Shown here one piece after another: positions 32,495 to 42,425 of a DNA stretch of 62,890 nucleotides. A program made the position numbers and the translations under genes. Position 1 is the first letter of the stretch. Each line of letters begins with the position of its first letter. Source of the stretch: Pseudomonadota bacterium (GTDB taxonomy: Bacteria > Desulfobacterota > Desulfobacteria > Desulfobacterales > Desulfobacteraceae); assembly GCA_018821715.1 (NCBI GenBank), contig JAHJLN010000166.1:1-62890 (forward strand), written 5' to 3'. The notes under the pieces were generated by a model that was given only the letters and a program-made list of their open reading frames with translations, ran no database searches and was not told where the DNA came from.

Positions 32495-35400
32495 TTAATT
32501 TACTTTGATTGCGCCTTTATACACAGACCCTTTCTGGCCGTTAATGCTGATATAATCGCCTGTAACCATTTTTATGCCATTGAGCATACACTGTTTTCTG
32601 GGTTCATTGCAAACAAGATTTTCACACCCCACCACACAGGTTTTACCCAGGTTATAGGTCACCACCGCTGCATGGGAAGTAAGTCCCCCCCTGGCCGTCA
32701 AAATTCCATCCGTGGCATCAATTTCAAGGATATCATCGGGTACCGTGTCGTTCCTTAATAAAATCAGTTTGGTTTCCGGATCACTCTTCCGGAACTTATC
32801 AATTTCTTCCAGGGTAAAAACGATTCTGCCGCTCATGGCACCGCCACTGACCCCGATCCCCTGGGCAAGATATGCCTTGTCAAGGATTTCCGGGCTCACA
32901 TCAAAATCCACAATCTTCTTTCTATCCCTTAAGGACATCTCCCTTGCCTGAAGGATATAAAGGTCCTCTTTGGCATCTCCTTCAAAGGTAAACTCGATTT
33001 CCTGGGGATTCCAGCCCTCATCATAAATCAGGCGATGCACGACTTTTTTTAATTGCAAATATATATTGGGGAAACTTTCTTCAAGGCTGATCTTTGAATC
33101 CCGCTCTTCCAGCTCTCTTTGAACGATTGAGATGGGAAGGGTTTTTACAAGGCCTGACACAACATCCTCCCCCTGGTTGCCGATGGTAAAATCCCCCCAA
33201 AGCCGTATGGTATCTCCCGGAAGCTTCGGGCTGTGGCTGAACACGACACCTGATCCCGACTGCCTGGACAGGTTCCCAAACACCATGGATTGAACCGTGA
33301 CAGCTGTTCCCCAGTCATCCGATATCCCCATGATCCGCCGGTAATCCCTTCCTCTTTTGGAGTCCCAGGATGAAAAAACCTGGTCAATGGCCAGAAACAG
33401 CTGGTCAACCGGAGATTCAATCGGTTCAATCCCGGAATCAAGCAGCAATTGTTTATATGCCAGGGCAACAGCCTTCATCTGGTCACCGGAAAAATATCGC
33501 TTAAACTCCAACCCATACTCTTTTTTTTGAGAATAAATAATGTGGTCAAATTCATCTCTTTTAATGCCAAAGGCCATTCCATACCCTTGAATAAAGCGCC
33601 GATAGCAGTCCCAGGCAAACCAGGGGTTCTTGCTTGTCTTTCCAATGCTTGCTGCAATTTCCTCGTTCAGTCCTACATTTAAAAATGAGTCCAGCATCCC
33701 GGGCTGTGAGATGGAAGAGCCGCTCCTGACAGATATCAGCAACGGGTTTTCAGGGTTGCCGAACTTCTTTTGGGTTCGCTTTTCAAGATTGGCCACCATC
33801 TTTGTTACAAACTTTTTAAAATTAATGTTGGCCGGTTTGTAATGATTGATGATTTCACGACACTTAAAGACTTCCGTGGTAATAATAAACCCTTCGGGAA
33901 CTTCTATGCCTAATTTTTTTAATTTAATCAGGTTCAATCCCTTGTTTCCCAGGAAGATAATATTCTTGCTGATGGGATCTGAGCTGCCGACTTCAATGAC
34001 CGAACATTTGGGATCATAGTTTAACAGCCGGCTCAAATGGATTTGCGACAGTTTTTCAGATTGCTGAAACAGGGTATGCAAAATCCTGTTTAAAAATACA
34101 TCCAGCTGCTGAAGCCCGAGGGAAGTTGCAATCCGGTCCATGAAAAAAATCTCTGCCACTCGCTGGTCCAGTTTGGATTTTCGCTTTTTAGAGTCGTTCG
34201 GCAGATACTTTTTAAGGATCTGATCCTTTCCAATCCTTGCTTCTATCTGGGATAAATTGCTGGAATGAATATTATTGAAATGATCGTTAATGATATCGGC
34301 AACCGCCCGGATAAACCCTTTAAAAATGTCCAGGTACTGGGTAAACGTACAGGTCCTGATGTCCACGGAAAATTTTAAAAAATCCATCTGGACATCCAGC
34401 TGGTTTGAAACAATCCCATCCAGTTCCAGGGCCATCCGGAACAGGTTCAGGATGCCGTAAATCCGTTTAAAAGTGGACTTGGTGATCACCTGAAGATCAA
34501 TGCTGTTGATCAGTTCTTCAAACAATACATTTAAAATATTTTCAACCCTGAGGGTCAGCCCCAGGGCATCAAATTTGGCTTCATTGTAACTGCCGTACAT
34601 GGAGGGAATATCAACGGCAAAATGGCGTTTATGATAAATCGCCTCATTGGCCTCATAAATTTTATCTGAAAGAATAATGGTTTTCAGCTCTTTCATGTAA
34701 GAAAGAAATGACAGGATCTTATTTTCCAGGTTTTTCTCCTGTAAAGCAGAAAGAAGCTTCTGGGTATCCGGCAGGTTTTCAGAATTAAAGGAAGACAGAT
34801 ATTTTTTTAATTCCAGGTTATCGATCCGATATTTCTGGTTTAAAAGCCTGTGGAACCCGAAAATCATTTTCACCCTTGACCGGTCAAGGTCTGATACATT
34901 TGTTACCCCATCAATCAGATGGCACACGGCATCTTCCGTATAGATCAGGTAGTCGTTGGGCTGGGATATCTCCTTTGATTCCAGATACTTTAATATTATT
35001 TGCGGCCCGTCAATAAAAGGTCCTGACGCTTCAATCTCCTCATAAATCGACGGGGGAACATAGGGTTTAAGCGTTGTTTTATTCCCGGTTTTCCAGAATA
35101 GAATCACTTGTTCGATAAAATCAACGATCCGGCTTGAGCTTTCCACATGGCATTGTTTTCTTAAAAAATGAATCAGCCTGTCCTTTCGCTGACAGGACTC
35201 ATCCAGCTGGGTGGAAATATCCCGGAGCTGGCCCTCGGCACCGATTTCGTTAAAAAAGGCCGGTAATAACCGTGACAGCTGTTTTACCAGGTTAAACACC
35301 GGCTCAATGTCTGAATTCAAAAACTTAGTGATATCCCTTGGGAACAGATCCGTATCCTTGATAAAGACACCACCGATGGACAAGGATATGATCAGGGCTG

Positions 35401-36691
35401 ATAAGAGTCTCCTTGACTTTTTTGGCTGCTGGCCGATCAGGTATAGAAAGGCCCGGATATTTTTCACATGAGCGCTGTTGCTCTTTATCTGCCAGTCCTC
35501 GCCTGTTCCTTCGATCATTGGGAACTGGAATCCGTGGTCAACCGCCCGATCAATAAAATGGTTGATCAGGTCAATTTTCGATGTCTTGTAAACCACATCG
35601 CCAATTTTATGGATGCAGTCCAGAACGGTTTCCGGGTATTTGCCCTTATGTTCTTTGAGCAGCGAAAACGTCTGGTTGATAATATTGACATCTTTTTTAA
35701 AATCCTCATCACCGATCAGGTGGGTAAGGGTGGTGTTAATATCCCGCAGGGCTTGAACATGGATGGAGGAAAGTCCGGGAATATGAATAATATAAAACAG
35801 AAAGGTCAGTTTCAGGTGAAAACCTGTTGTATCATCCCCACTCTCGGCCACTATTTTCTGAGGGACCGCCCAAACCCGGCTGACAAAATTCTGATAGCTC
35901 ACCAGATGGATTAATTCTTGAGTTGCCCTGCAATGCTCCTGCTCCAATGTCTGGATAATGGTTTCAAGTTTTTTTTGCCACACCAATATGGTGGTATTGG
36001 AGACCTCTTTTAATATCGCCTGTAACCCACTGCTGAGCTGATTTAAATCCATACTCCGGCCAATCCAGGAAACCGGGTCCTCCTGCTCCAGCCAGTAACG
36101 GAAGGAACAATCATAAAACTTCACAAGGAACCGGTTCAGCGACTTAAAAATGGCCTCATCCCCCTTAAGGCAGTCCAGCAGATTTTTTGCAATTTTATCC
36201 GGCTGATAATAGGATCTGACAAAAAAATAAAAGGCATCGTCCTCGTAAGCTTCAATTTTCCGGACCGCTTTTTCAATCACCGGAAGAAACCTGTCAAGTT
36301 CCTGGTCAGATTCTTTGACAATATGCTGCAAAAACAGCATGACATTATCTGCTGCGCCTGCTTTTACCTTTGCGCTGGAATTTGATTCAAATGATGCCAG
36401 AAAAATATCGGCAAACAGTTCCAATGCTCTGTCTCCCGCTGGATGCGCTTTGTATAGATAAAAATAGTTAAGGGAAAGATGCCGGGCTTCGCTGACAATA
36501 AATTCCCAGTTTTTATAGGGATGGGACAATTCCTGTAAAAAAATGCTCATCCGGTTTTTGATCCCCACATAGGATGAAACAATGTCCAGAAAAACCTCAT
36601 ATTTTGAGTCAATGACAACATCAACCTTTGTGTCGGATAAATTCACCTCAAGGGCCGTGGATTTCACAAACTGTCCTTTCTTTCCTTGCAA
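32495..36691 (-). CDS. PPDK-like dikinase with a 900-residue unknown N-terminus and no PEP barrel (1398 aa)
   Basis: From about residue 910 the protein is PPDK-like. The ATP-grasp half has LGNKGLNLIKLKKLGIEVP, SVRSGSSISQPGMLDSFLNV, VTVQSMVFGNLSRQSGSG and NQGEDVVSGL. The swivelling domain has the phosphohistidine motif TARGGLTSHAAVV at about 1330-1342. It ends soon after, so the PEP/pyruvate TIM barrel of normal PPDK (about 350 residues) is absent. Residues 1-900 are helical and I recognise nothing in them. The acceptor may be bound by this N-terminus, as in other dikinases with custom acceptor domains (inference). It is upstream of GAPDH on the same strand. Confidence 0.82.
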   Translation of the reverse strand: MQGKKGQFVKSTALEVNLSDTKVDVVIDSKYEVFLDIVSSYVGIKNRMSIFLQELSHPYKNWEFIVSEARHLSLNYFYLYKAHPAGDRALELFADIFLASFESNSSAKVKAGAADNVMLFLQHIVKESDQELDRFLPVIEKAVRKIEAYEDDAFYFFVRSYYQPDKIAKNLLDCLKGDEAIFKSLNRFLVKFYDCSFRYWLEQEDPVSWIGRSMDLNQLSSGLQAILKEVSNTTILVWQKKLETIIQTLEQEHCRATQELIHLVSYQNFVSRVWAVPQKIVAESGDDTTGFHLKLTFLFYIIHIPGLSSIHVQALRDINTTLTHLIGDEDFKKDVNIINQTFSLLKEHKGKYPETVLDCIHKIGDVVYKTSKIDLINHFIDRAVDHGFQFPMIEGTGEDWQIKSNSAHVKNIRAFLYLIGQQPKKSRRLLSALIISLSIGGVFIKDTDLFPRDITKFLNSDIEPVFNLVKQLSRLLPAFFNEIGAEGQLRDISTQLDESCQRKDRLIHFLRKQCHVESSSRIVDFIEQVILFWKTGNKTTLKPYVPPSIYEEIEASGPFIDGPQIILKYLESKEISQPNDYLIYTEDAVCHLIDGVTNVSDLDRSRVKMIFGFHRLLNQKYRIDNLELKKYLSSFNSENLPDTQKLLSALQEKNLENKILSFLSYMKELKTIILSDKIYEANEAIYHKRHFAVDIPSMYGSYNEAKFDALGLTLRVENILNVLFEELINSIDLQVITKSTFKRIYGILNLFRMALELDGIVSNQLDVQMDFLKFSVDIRTCTFTQYLDIFKGFIRAVADIINDHFNNIHSSNLSQIEARIGKDQILKKYLPNDSKKRKSKLDQRVAEIFFMDRIATSLGLQQLDVFLNRILHTLFQQSEKLSQIHLSRLLNYDPKCSVIEVGSSDPISKNIIFLGNKGLNLIKLKKLGIEVPEGFIITTEVFKCREIINHYKPANINFKKFVTKMVANLEKRTQKKFGNPENPLLISVRSGSSISQPGMLDSFLNVGLNEEIAASIGKTSKNPWFAWDCYRRFIQGYGMAFGIKRDEFDHIIYSQKKEYGLEFKRYFSGDQMKAVALAYKQLLLDSGIEPIESPVDQLFLAIDQVFSSWDSKRGRDYRRIMGISDDWGTAVTVQSMVFGNLSRQSGSGVVFSHSPKLPGDTIRLWGDFTIGNQGEDVVSGLVKTLPISIVQRELEERDSKISLEESFPNIYLQLKKVVHRLIYDEGWNPQEIEFTFEGDAKEDLYILQAREMSLRDRKKIVDFDVSPEILDKAYLAQGIGVSGGAMSGRIVFTLEEIDKFRKSDPETKLILLRNDTVPDDILEIDATDGILTARGGLTSHAAVVTYNLGKTCVVGCENLVCNEPRKQCMLNGIKMVTGDYISINGQKGSVYKGAIKVN

Positions 36692-36786
36692 CCGGTTTAC
36701 CTTCTTTGTTCAAATTTTGCACATTTTATCACTTTGACCGGTATTTTCAATGATCTTTATGGATTTTGTCAGCATGCTTTTCTGCA

Positions 36787-37707
36787 TTAAAATATCGACA
36801 TGCCTGTTTTGGTGGTAAATAACTCAAGCGCCAGGGTTCCGGCCAGAGAATTTCCATTTGAATTAAGACCGGGTGACCAGACGCTTACACATAGCAGACC
36901 CGGAATAAAGGCAATGATCCCGCCGCCAATACCGCTTTTTCCCGGCAAGCCCACACGATAGGCAAAATCACCAACCGCATCATAGGTCCCGCAAGTGAGC
37001 ATGAGGGAATTAATCCGCTTGGCCTGGCTTTTGGTTAATATCTGCTTGCCTGACCAGGGGGACAACCCGTGATTGGCCAGGACTAAAAAGCTTCTGGCAA
37101 GATCAATACAGTTCATGCGCAATGAACATTGGAGAAAGTAGGTATCAAGGACCTCTTCCACAGTGTTGTGAAGATTCCCATAACTTTTCAGAAAATTTGC
37201 CAGGGCTGCATTCCGAAATCCTGTACTTTTTTCAGATGCTGCTACCTCTTTGTCATAATTGATGTTCGAGTTATCTGACCGCTCCCGGACAAACTCCAGT
37301 ATGGTCTGGCCGGCATTCTTTGAGTGGGAAAGGATGATATCCACCAGTACCAGTGCGCCGGCATTAATAAAAGGGTTCCGGGGAATTCCGTTTTCATATT
37401 CAAGCTGGACAAGTGAATTAAATGGGTTGCCGGATGGCTCCCTGCCCACTCGCTTCCATAACATCTCTTCACCCACAAACTGGAGCGCAAGGGTCAGCGT
37501 GTATGCTTTTGAAATGGATTGGATGGAAAAATGTTCCTCTGCGTCTCCGATGGTAAATAATTTTCCATCCAGCGTCTGGACAGCCATCCCGAATTTTTTT
37601 AACGGTACTGCTGCAAGCATGGGAATGTAATCTGCAACCTTTCCCTGGGTGATGACAGGTTTGACTTCTTCATGAATTTCTTCAAGTATCTGCCGAAAAT
37701 CCTTCAT
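36787..37707 (-). CDS. glsA: Glutaminase
   Basis: A serine-dependent beta-lactamase-fold glutaminase of normal length (306). The catalytic SISKAY is at about residue 66, with NPFINAGALVLVDI, SLRMNCIDLARSF, MLTCGTYDAVGDFAYRVGLPGKSGIGGGI and SPGLNSNGNSLAG following. It hydrolyses glutamine to glutamate and ammonia, for nitrogen supply or acid tolerance. AAAGGGGAGC precedes the ATG. It stands about 95 bases upstream of the PPDK-like gene on the same strand. Confidence 0.95.
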   Translation of the reverse strand: MKDFRQILEEIHEEVKPVITQGKVADYIPMLAAVPLKKFGMAVQTLDGKLFTIGDAEEHFSIQSISKAYTLTLALQFVGEEMLWKRVGREPSGNPFNSLVQLEYENGIPRNPFINAGALVLVDIILSHSKNAGQTILEFVRERSDNSNINYDKEVAASEKSTGFRNAALANFLKSYGNLHNTVEEVLDTYFLQCSLRMNCIDLARSFLVLANHGLSPWSGKQILTKSQAKRINSLMLTCGTYDAVGDFAYRVGLPGKSGIGGGIIAFIPGLLCVSVWSPGLNSNGNSLAGTLALELFTTKTGMSIF

Positions 37708-38035
37708 ACTGCTCCCCTTTTATGAATAATCTGTGTCTTTGAATCCTTGACAGCATGTATCATAAAAAGAGTTTTTCTGAAATGGGTTTGAGGCTGAGTA
37801 TAATAAGGTTGCAAAATCATTAGATATTGTGGCAATAGTTGCCGATAAAAAATATAAAAAAGGAAAAATCATTGGAAATTGGAAGAGTAAAAGGGAAAGT
37901 GCAATATTCTGATATCTACAGAATGGTGTGGCTTTGTATGATGGTGATTCCGGGGGCTGCCTTTTTATGATCCAAAAGAGCTAAAAAATTGTAGGGGTAT
38001 TATTCATCTTTCAGGATGAATCGTAAGACCCTTTG
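37708..38035. other. Intergenic region with a possible gene scrap and a hairpin
   Basis: On the plus strand 37781-37912 is an open frame of 43 codons without a good start, protein-like in composition (FEAEYNKVAKSLDIVAIVAD, then KKGKIIGNWKSK); it may be the remnant of a lost gene. A small hairpin ATTCATC-TTTCAG-GATGAAT (38002-38021) lies 15 bases after the MinD-like gene and may end its transcript. Confidence 0.35.
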
Positions 38036-39112
38036 CTATTTGCTGTTTCTTTTTAGCCAGGATTCAAAATCAAGAGAAATCTCTTTGGGTTCCGGCAGTG
38101 CAAGCGCTTTTTCATTGTCTTTCTTTGGGATGAACGTGTGAGCTTCAAGAAATCGTTTAATGTCACCCACCTCTTTTATCAGTGAGGAAAGCTTTAATTC
38201 AATATGCAAAAGTGCTTTCTCAATCTGTGGGTGGTTTTCCTTTTTCTCTTGAACAGGCGCTGTTTCTTCAACAGGTTCTTTTTGGGGAGCAGGTTCTTTT
38301 TTGGGTTTATAATGCGTCTCAAGAAAAGACAGGCACTTGTCCCAGAAAATCTCAAGCGGCATATCCCCTGTTTGACCTGCTTTGTTTATCAGTTTGTCGG
38401 TAATGGTTTTAATGCATTTTGACGCAATGGTATCGGGGAAAAGTAAAAAAAACGGGGTCTGGGAAATAACCGCTGCCCGGACATTTTTATCTGATGCCAC
38501 AATTCCCAATGGTTCCACTTTGATGGGAAGAAACTTTTTTACTGTTTCTTTTAACCCGGCATAGGCTCTTTGAGCGGATTTGCCTGACGTTACCTGGTTG
38601 ATCACAACTTTGACAGGACAATCATATTGATACTTTGACAGCACCTTCAGCATGGAATAGGCATCGGTCAGGGAAGTGGGTTCACAGGTGGCCACAAGGA
38701 TAATTTCATGGGATGCCATGCAAAAGGAAAGCACCTGGGAAGAAATCCCGGCAGACGTGTCAAAGATAAAATAATCATAGTCTTCAAGGTCTAAAAAAGC
38801 ACTGATCAAAGTTCCGGTCTGTGTTTGGGTCAGGTCTGCTATTTTTTCCACGCCTGAGCTTCCCGGTATGATATCAATCCCCTGGTAATTTTTGATCATG
38901 ATGTCATTCAAGGAAAATTGTCCGGAAATCACGGATTCAAGATCTTTTTTAGGATAGATGCCGGTAAGAATATTCACGTTGGCAAGGCCAAGGTCTGCAT
39001 CGAACAGACATACTTTAAATCCTTCCGAAGCCAGTGATAAAGATAAATTCAAGCTGATACTGGTCTTTCCGACTCCGCCTTTTCCACTGGTGACTGTAAT
39101 AATTCTTGCCAT
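38036..39112 (-). CDS. MinD/FlhG-like P-loop ATPase (358 aa)
   Basis: The deviant Walker A is TSGKGGVGKTSIS (about residues 8-20), followed by LFDADLGLANVNILTG, the switch IFDTSAGISSQV and VVINQVTSGKSAQ. This is the FlhG/FleN/MinD type, which controls the number or place of cell structures through ATP-driven dimers. After the ATPase (about 260) comes a Glu/Pro/Lys-rich linker and a helical tail (IEKALLHIELKLSSLIKEV) that may contact a partner. It lies 10 bases after the MshEN gene. No flagellar gene is nearby, so a pilus, chemosensory or cell-cycle role is possible. Confidence 0.88.
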   Translation of the reverse strand: MARIITVTSGKGGVGKTSISLNLSLSLASEGFKVCLFDADLGLANVNILTGIYPKKDLESVISGQFSLNDIMIKNYQGIDIIPGSSGVEKIADLTQTQTGTLISAFLDLEDYDYFIFDTSAGISSQVLSFCMASHEIILVATCEPTSLTDAYSMLKVLSKYQYDCPVKVVINQVTSGKSAQRAYAGLKETVKKFLPIKVEPLGIVASDKNVRAAVISQTPFFLLFPDTIASKCIKTITDKLINKAGQTGDMPLEIFWDKCLSFLETHYKPKKEPAPQKEPVEETAPVQEKKENHPQIEKALLHIELKLSSLIKEVGDIKRFLEAHTFIPKKDNEKALALPEPKEISLDFESWLKRNSK

Positions 39113-39122
39113 ATTGATTTAC

Positions 39123-40061
39123 CTATGTTTTTGGAAATGCAACCACTTTGACATCCTGATCTTCCCTTTTTAAGGAGAAGGTAATGCCATGACTTTTATA
39201 GTCCCGGGTAATTTTTTTGTGGCTTTGAAGAATAAACGCGTTAAATTCATTCTGCAGGTTTTCACGCTTTGGGTTACCGATCAATTGCCGCAGCAATTCA
39301 TATCTATCATACAACGTCCGGATGGCTTCATTTTCCTGTTCTGGGTCCCTGATAGATGTTTTAAAACTCAAAAGCAGCGAAAGGTCGACTGGTTTTTCAT
39401 CTGATGGCGCTTTTTCCTTCCTGCCATTATAAATAATTTTATAAAACCATGAAAATCCGGAAAAAGGAATAAACAAGGCTTTAAACCGATACTGGGGGCA
39501 GTGGTCATTCAACTTGTGGATGAATAATATATTTTCAGGGTCTGTAATACCGAACAATATGGTATTGTCCTTTAAAACCATCGGGATAATCCTGTTTTCA
39601 AGGGACAGATGCTTATCGAGCACCTGACACAGTTCTTGTCTGTCTCTTTCATTAAAAACAAAATCACTGATGGACCTGAACGGAATATGAAACAAATCAA
39701 ACAACAGTTTTTGCATCTCACTGGTTGACACCAGACCGGTTTTAAGAATAAGGCTGATGAATGGAAGATTAAGCGCTGAAGACTCCTTCTCCATTTTCAG
39801 CACTGTTTCTTTTGAAATGATCTGTTTTGATACCAAAGCCGACTGGATGGATAGAAATTTATCGTATTTATGAAGCACATAATAATTATCCACCGGCGTG
39901 ATCAGATTCAGGTCGCATAAAATCATTCCAAAAAGCCGGCCTTTTTTCAGGCCCAAAGATGCCTGACGCTTTTCCTGGATCGAAAGGGCCATATCAATGT
40001 CATCAAGACGTATTAACCCTTCTTTGACAAGAATCTCACCGGTTTTCAGAGGTTCAACCAT
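39123..40061 (-). CDS. MshEN-domain protein, possible c-di-GMP receptor (312 aa)
   Basis: The N-terminus (KTGEILVKEGLIRLDDIDMAL) and the later 'FISLILKTGLVSTSEMQKLLFDLFHIPF' (in parts) resemble the N-terminal domains of type II secretion and pilus ATPases (GspE-N/MshEN), which bind c-di-GMP. There is no ATPase domain. The ATG at 40061 was chosen; a TTG at 40091 would add ten basic residues. It lies between the HDOD-kinase and the MinD-like ATPase, with gaps of 49 and 10 bases. Whether it binds a nucleotide needs the exact RLGxx and LPxxx residues, which are only partly visible. Confidence 0.68.
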   Translation of the reverse strand: MVEPLKTGEILVKEGLIRLDDIDMALSIQEKRQASLGLKKGRLFGMILCDLNLITPVDNYYVLHKYDKFLSIQSALVSKQIISKETVLKMEKESSALNLPFISLILKTGLVSTSEMQKLLFDLFHIPFRSISDFVFNERDRQELCQVLDKHLSLENRIIPMVLKDNTILFGITDPENILFIHKLNDHCPQYRFKALFIPFSGFSWFYKIIYNGRKEKAPSDEKPVDLSLLLSFKTSIRDPEQENEAIRTLYDRYELLRQLIGNPKRENLQNEFNAFILQSHKKITRDYKSHGITFSLKREDQDVKVVAFPKT

Positions 40062-40110
40062 TTTCGATATTCTCTTTTTGTAATATTGCAATAGCCCTAT
40101 GCCTTTATCC

Positions 40111-42234
40111 TTATTTTTTCGATGAACTGACCGGCAGAGTAATGATAAAGCTGGTTCCCTTGTTCTTTTCTGTCTGACATCTGATCTTCCCGTTCAACTC
40201 TTTGACAATTGAATGAACAATGGAAAGCCCGAGCCCTGAGTTGGCGGTCCCTGTTTTGGTCGTGATATAAGGTTCAAACAATGTCTCTTTAATCTCTTCA
40301 TTTATCCCGGGTCCATTGTCGGAAATAACGATTTCAATACTGCCGGGAATTCTTTTTCTCTCATCAATCATTATTTTAGCTGACTCTGATAAAAACCGTG
40401 TGATAACCGTTATTTTACCCCCTTTATCCATGGCTTCAGCTGCATTTTTAACCAGATTGATAAACACCTGTTTCAATCCATTCCGGTCTGTCTTCACCAT
40501 GGGAATTTCAGGATCAATGCTGATGGAAGTTTCAATCTGTTTTGGCAGGAGAATTGATTTTTTTAAAATATCCAGTATGCTTTGACACAATTGATTAATA
40601 TCCACAGGTTCAAACCCGTCTATTTTGGGCCTTGAAAAACTTCGAAGTTTATCCAGAAGACCTGCAACCCGGTTCATTTCTTCGCTGATAACCGAAAGTT
40701 CCTCCTGGACAGGATGCTTGTCAGGCAGTTTCAGGCTCAAGGTTTCAATATAATTCTTGATAATTGAAATGGGATTGTTGATTTCATGGATCACCTTATC
40801 GGTCAGTGTGGCATAGGCATCCATTTTCTTTTCATGAATATTGACGGCATACTCGTTGTGAAACCGGATACTCTGAATACAGACACCGGTCTGTTTTGAA
40901 AAAAGTCTGACCAGTCCGCTGTTGTCATCAAGGCTTTTGGCCTTTGCCTCATCAACCCCCAATGCCATTACACCGGATGCATTTTCCGACGAATATATGG
41001 GGATGCAATACAATCCTTTGGCCTCAAGCAGCCGGATAATCTGTGTATCCGAGATGGCAAGCTTTTGTGAAGCTTGCGTTTTCAAACTGTTTTGAACCTT
41101 TTGCTCTTTTACACATTTCACCAAAAGGCTTGATGTGTTTGATAACGGCAGGGCAATACTTTTGATAATCTTATGGGATTTATCATAGCTGCTGCAAAAT
41201 CCTGATAAAAGATTCTTTTTTTCTTCCAAAAGAAAATAAAACACCCTGGGAATATTAAAGAGAATTTTAAATCCATTTTGAGCAACATCCAGTACGGAAT
41301 CGATATCCCTGGCATGCAGCAGGTTCTGCAACGTGCCGTAAAACAGGGAGAGATCTTTTATTTCTGATGTTAACGACTCTTCATAAAAAGGATCCTGTGC
41401 TTCATCCAGTTTGATACCAAGATTTTTTGCCATCTCAGCGACTTCTTCTTCTGCCAAAATGACAATCTGTTCCAATCTTGTCTGAGGAAGGTCTGTCAGG
41501 GGAAGAATCTCTGGAATTTTTTCCAGGGCCTTTTGCTCAGCCAGAAAATTTGAAATAAACACCACTTTTACATGGGAAAGCGCGCCTTCAATCTGTTCAA
41601 TGCTTTCATTGATAAAGAGCACAGCATCTGAAATCAAAGGATTTAAATTCCATTGGCTGAAAAGCCATGCACTGACCTGCGGAGTATCTGCATCAAACAT
41701 TTCCAATTCAGCGGCAATGGTTTGTTTTTCATTGGAAGATGTTTGCAGAATCGCCTTGTAGTCATCGGGAAAATTCTGCAAAAGTACCAGTCTACCGATA
41801 TCATGCAGCAAGCCTGCCAGAAAAAATTCATCTGGATTGGAAAACTCATTTTCCTCAGCTACTTTTCTTGCAATTACGCCGCATTTATAGGAATGATACC
41901 AGAACCTTGAAATATCAAACTCAGGAACCGCCTTTGAGAATTTGAAAAAATGCATGGCTGAGGTGCTGATGGCAATGTTCCGGATGGTGTCTATGCCAAG
42001 GTAGACAACAGCTGTTTTTATGCTGTTCACAGCTTTTGGCAAATTAATGTAGGGTGATCCGATAATCTGTATAAGACGGGAAGTTAGAGAAGGATCAGTA
42101 GAAATAATTCCTGACAGCTCCTCAATACTCGTTTTTTCATTGTTACAAGCCTTAATCAGTCTCAGCATCACCTGGGGAAGCTGAGGAAGGTTATTTGACT
42201 GTTTTATTGTTTCAAAAATATTATTTTGTGTCAT
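40111..42234 (-). CDS. HDOD - GAF - histidine kinase (707 aa)
   Basis: Residues about 10-210 are an HDOD domain (NLPQLPQVMLRLIKAC, DPSLTSRLIQIIGSPY, FLAGLLHDIGRLVLL). Residues about 300-450 look like a GAF sensor. The kinase core has the phospho-accepting histidine in KVIHEINNPISIIK at about 480. Further on are the N-box VFINLVKNAAEAMDKGG, the G1 box ISDNGPGINEEIKETLFEPY and TGTANSGLGLSIV. It lacks membrane helices, so it senses a cytoplasmic signal. It heads the three-gene set with the MshEN and MinD-like genes. No dedicated response regulator is adjacent. Confidence 0.9.
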   Translation of the reverse strand: MTQNNIFETIKQSNNLPQLPQVMLRLIKACNNEKTSIEELSGIISTDPSLTSRLIQIIGSPYINLPKAVNSIKTAVVYLGIDTIRNIAISTSAMHFFKFSKAVPEFDISRFWYHSYKCGVIARKVAEENEFSNPDEFFLAGLLHDIGRLVLLQNFPDDYKAILQTSSNEKQTIAAELEMFDADTPQVSAWLFSQWNLNPLISDAVLFINESIEQIEGALSHVKVVFISNFLAEQKALEKIPEILPLTDLPQTRLEQIVILAEEEVAEMAKNLGIKLDEAQDPFYEESLTSEIKDLSLFYGTLQNLLHARDIDSVLDVAQNGFKILFNIPRVFYFLLEEKKNLLSGFCSSYDKSHKIIKSIALPLSNTSSLLVKCVKEQKVQNSLKTQASQKLAISDTQIIRLLEAKGLYCIPIYSSENASGVMALGVDEAKAKSLDDNSGLVRLFSKQTGVCIQSIRFHNEYAVNIHEKKMDAYATLTDKVIHEINNPISIIKNYIETLSLKLPDKHPVQEELSVISEEMNRVAGLLDKLRSFSRPKIDGFEPVDINQLCQSILDILKKSILLPKQIETSISIDPEIPMVKTDRNGLKQVFINLVKNAAEAMDKGGKITVITRFLSESAKIMIDERKRIPGSIEIVISDNGPGINEEIKETLFEPYITTKTGTANSGLGLSIVHSIVKELNGKIRCQTEKNKGTSFIITLPVSSSKK

Positions 42235-42383
42235 TACCCAAAACTATAATAAATAGTTAAAAAAATTAAAAATCCTTCTAAACCAAAGGGCTTTCTAATT
42301 TCTATAGATATTTATCACATATAAATCAACACTTTTGGGTAATTAAACCGGAGATTTAATATGTTTTTACATAAAAAAGGGCA

Positions 42384-42419
42384 AAAAAGGATTTTCCAAA
42401 CCAATGAAAAATCCTTTTT
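42384..42419 (-). terminator. Terminator of the CxxC-repeat gene
   Basis: AAAAAGGATTTT (42384-42395) and AAAATCCTTTTT (42408-42419) form a 12-base stem with a 12-base loop, 7 bases after the stop codon on the minus strand. The arm itself provides the U-run. Confidence 0.7.
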
Positions 42420-42425
42420 AAAAAA

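Noticed and set aside
37747..37752. Plus-strand TTGACA upstream of the gene scrap at 37781
   Set aside because: No matching -10 box and no supported gene downstream on this strand.
38036..39112. MinD-like ATPase as CooC, the nickel-insertion factor of cooS
   Set aside because: It is 7 kb away, grouped with HDOD and MshEN genes, and has an FlhG-like sequence with a long C-terminal tail; CooC metal cysteines were not seen.
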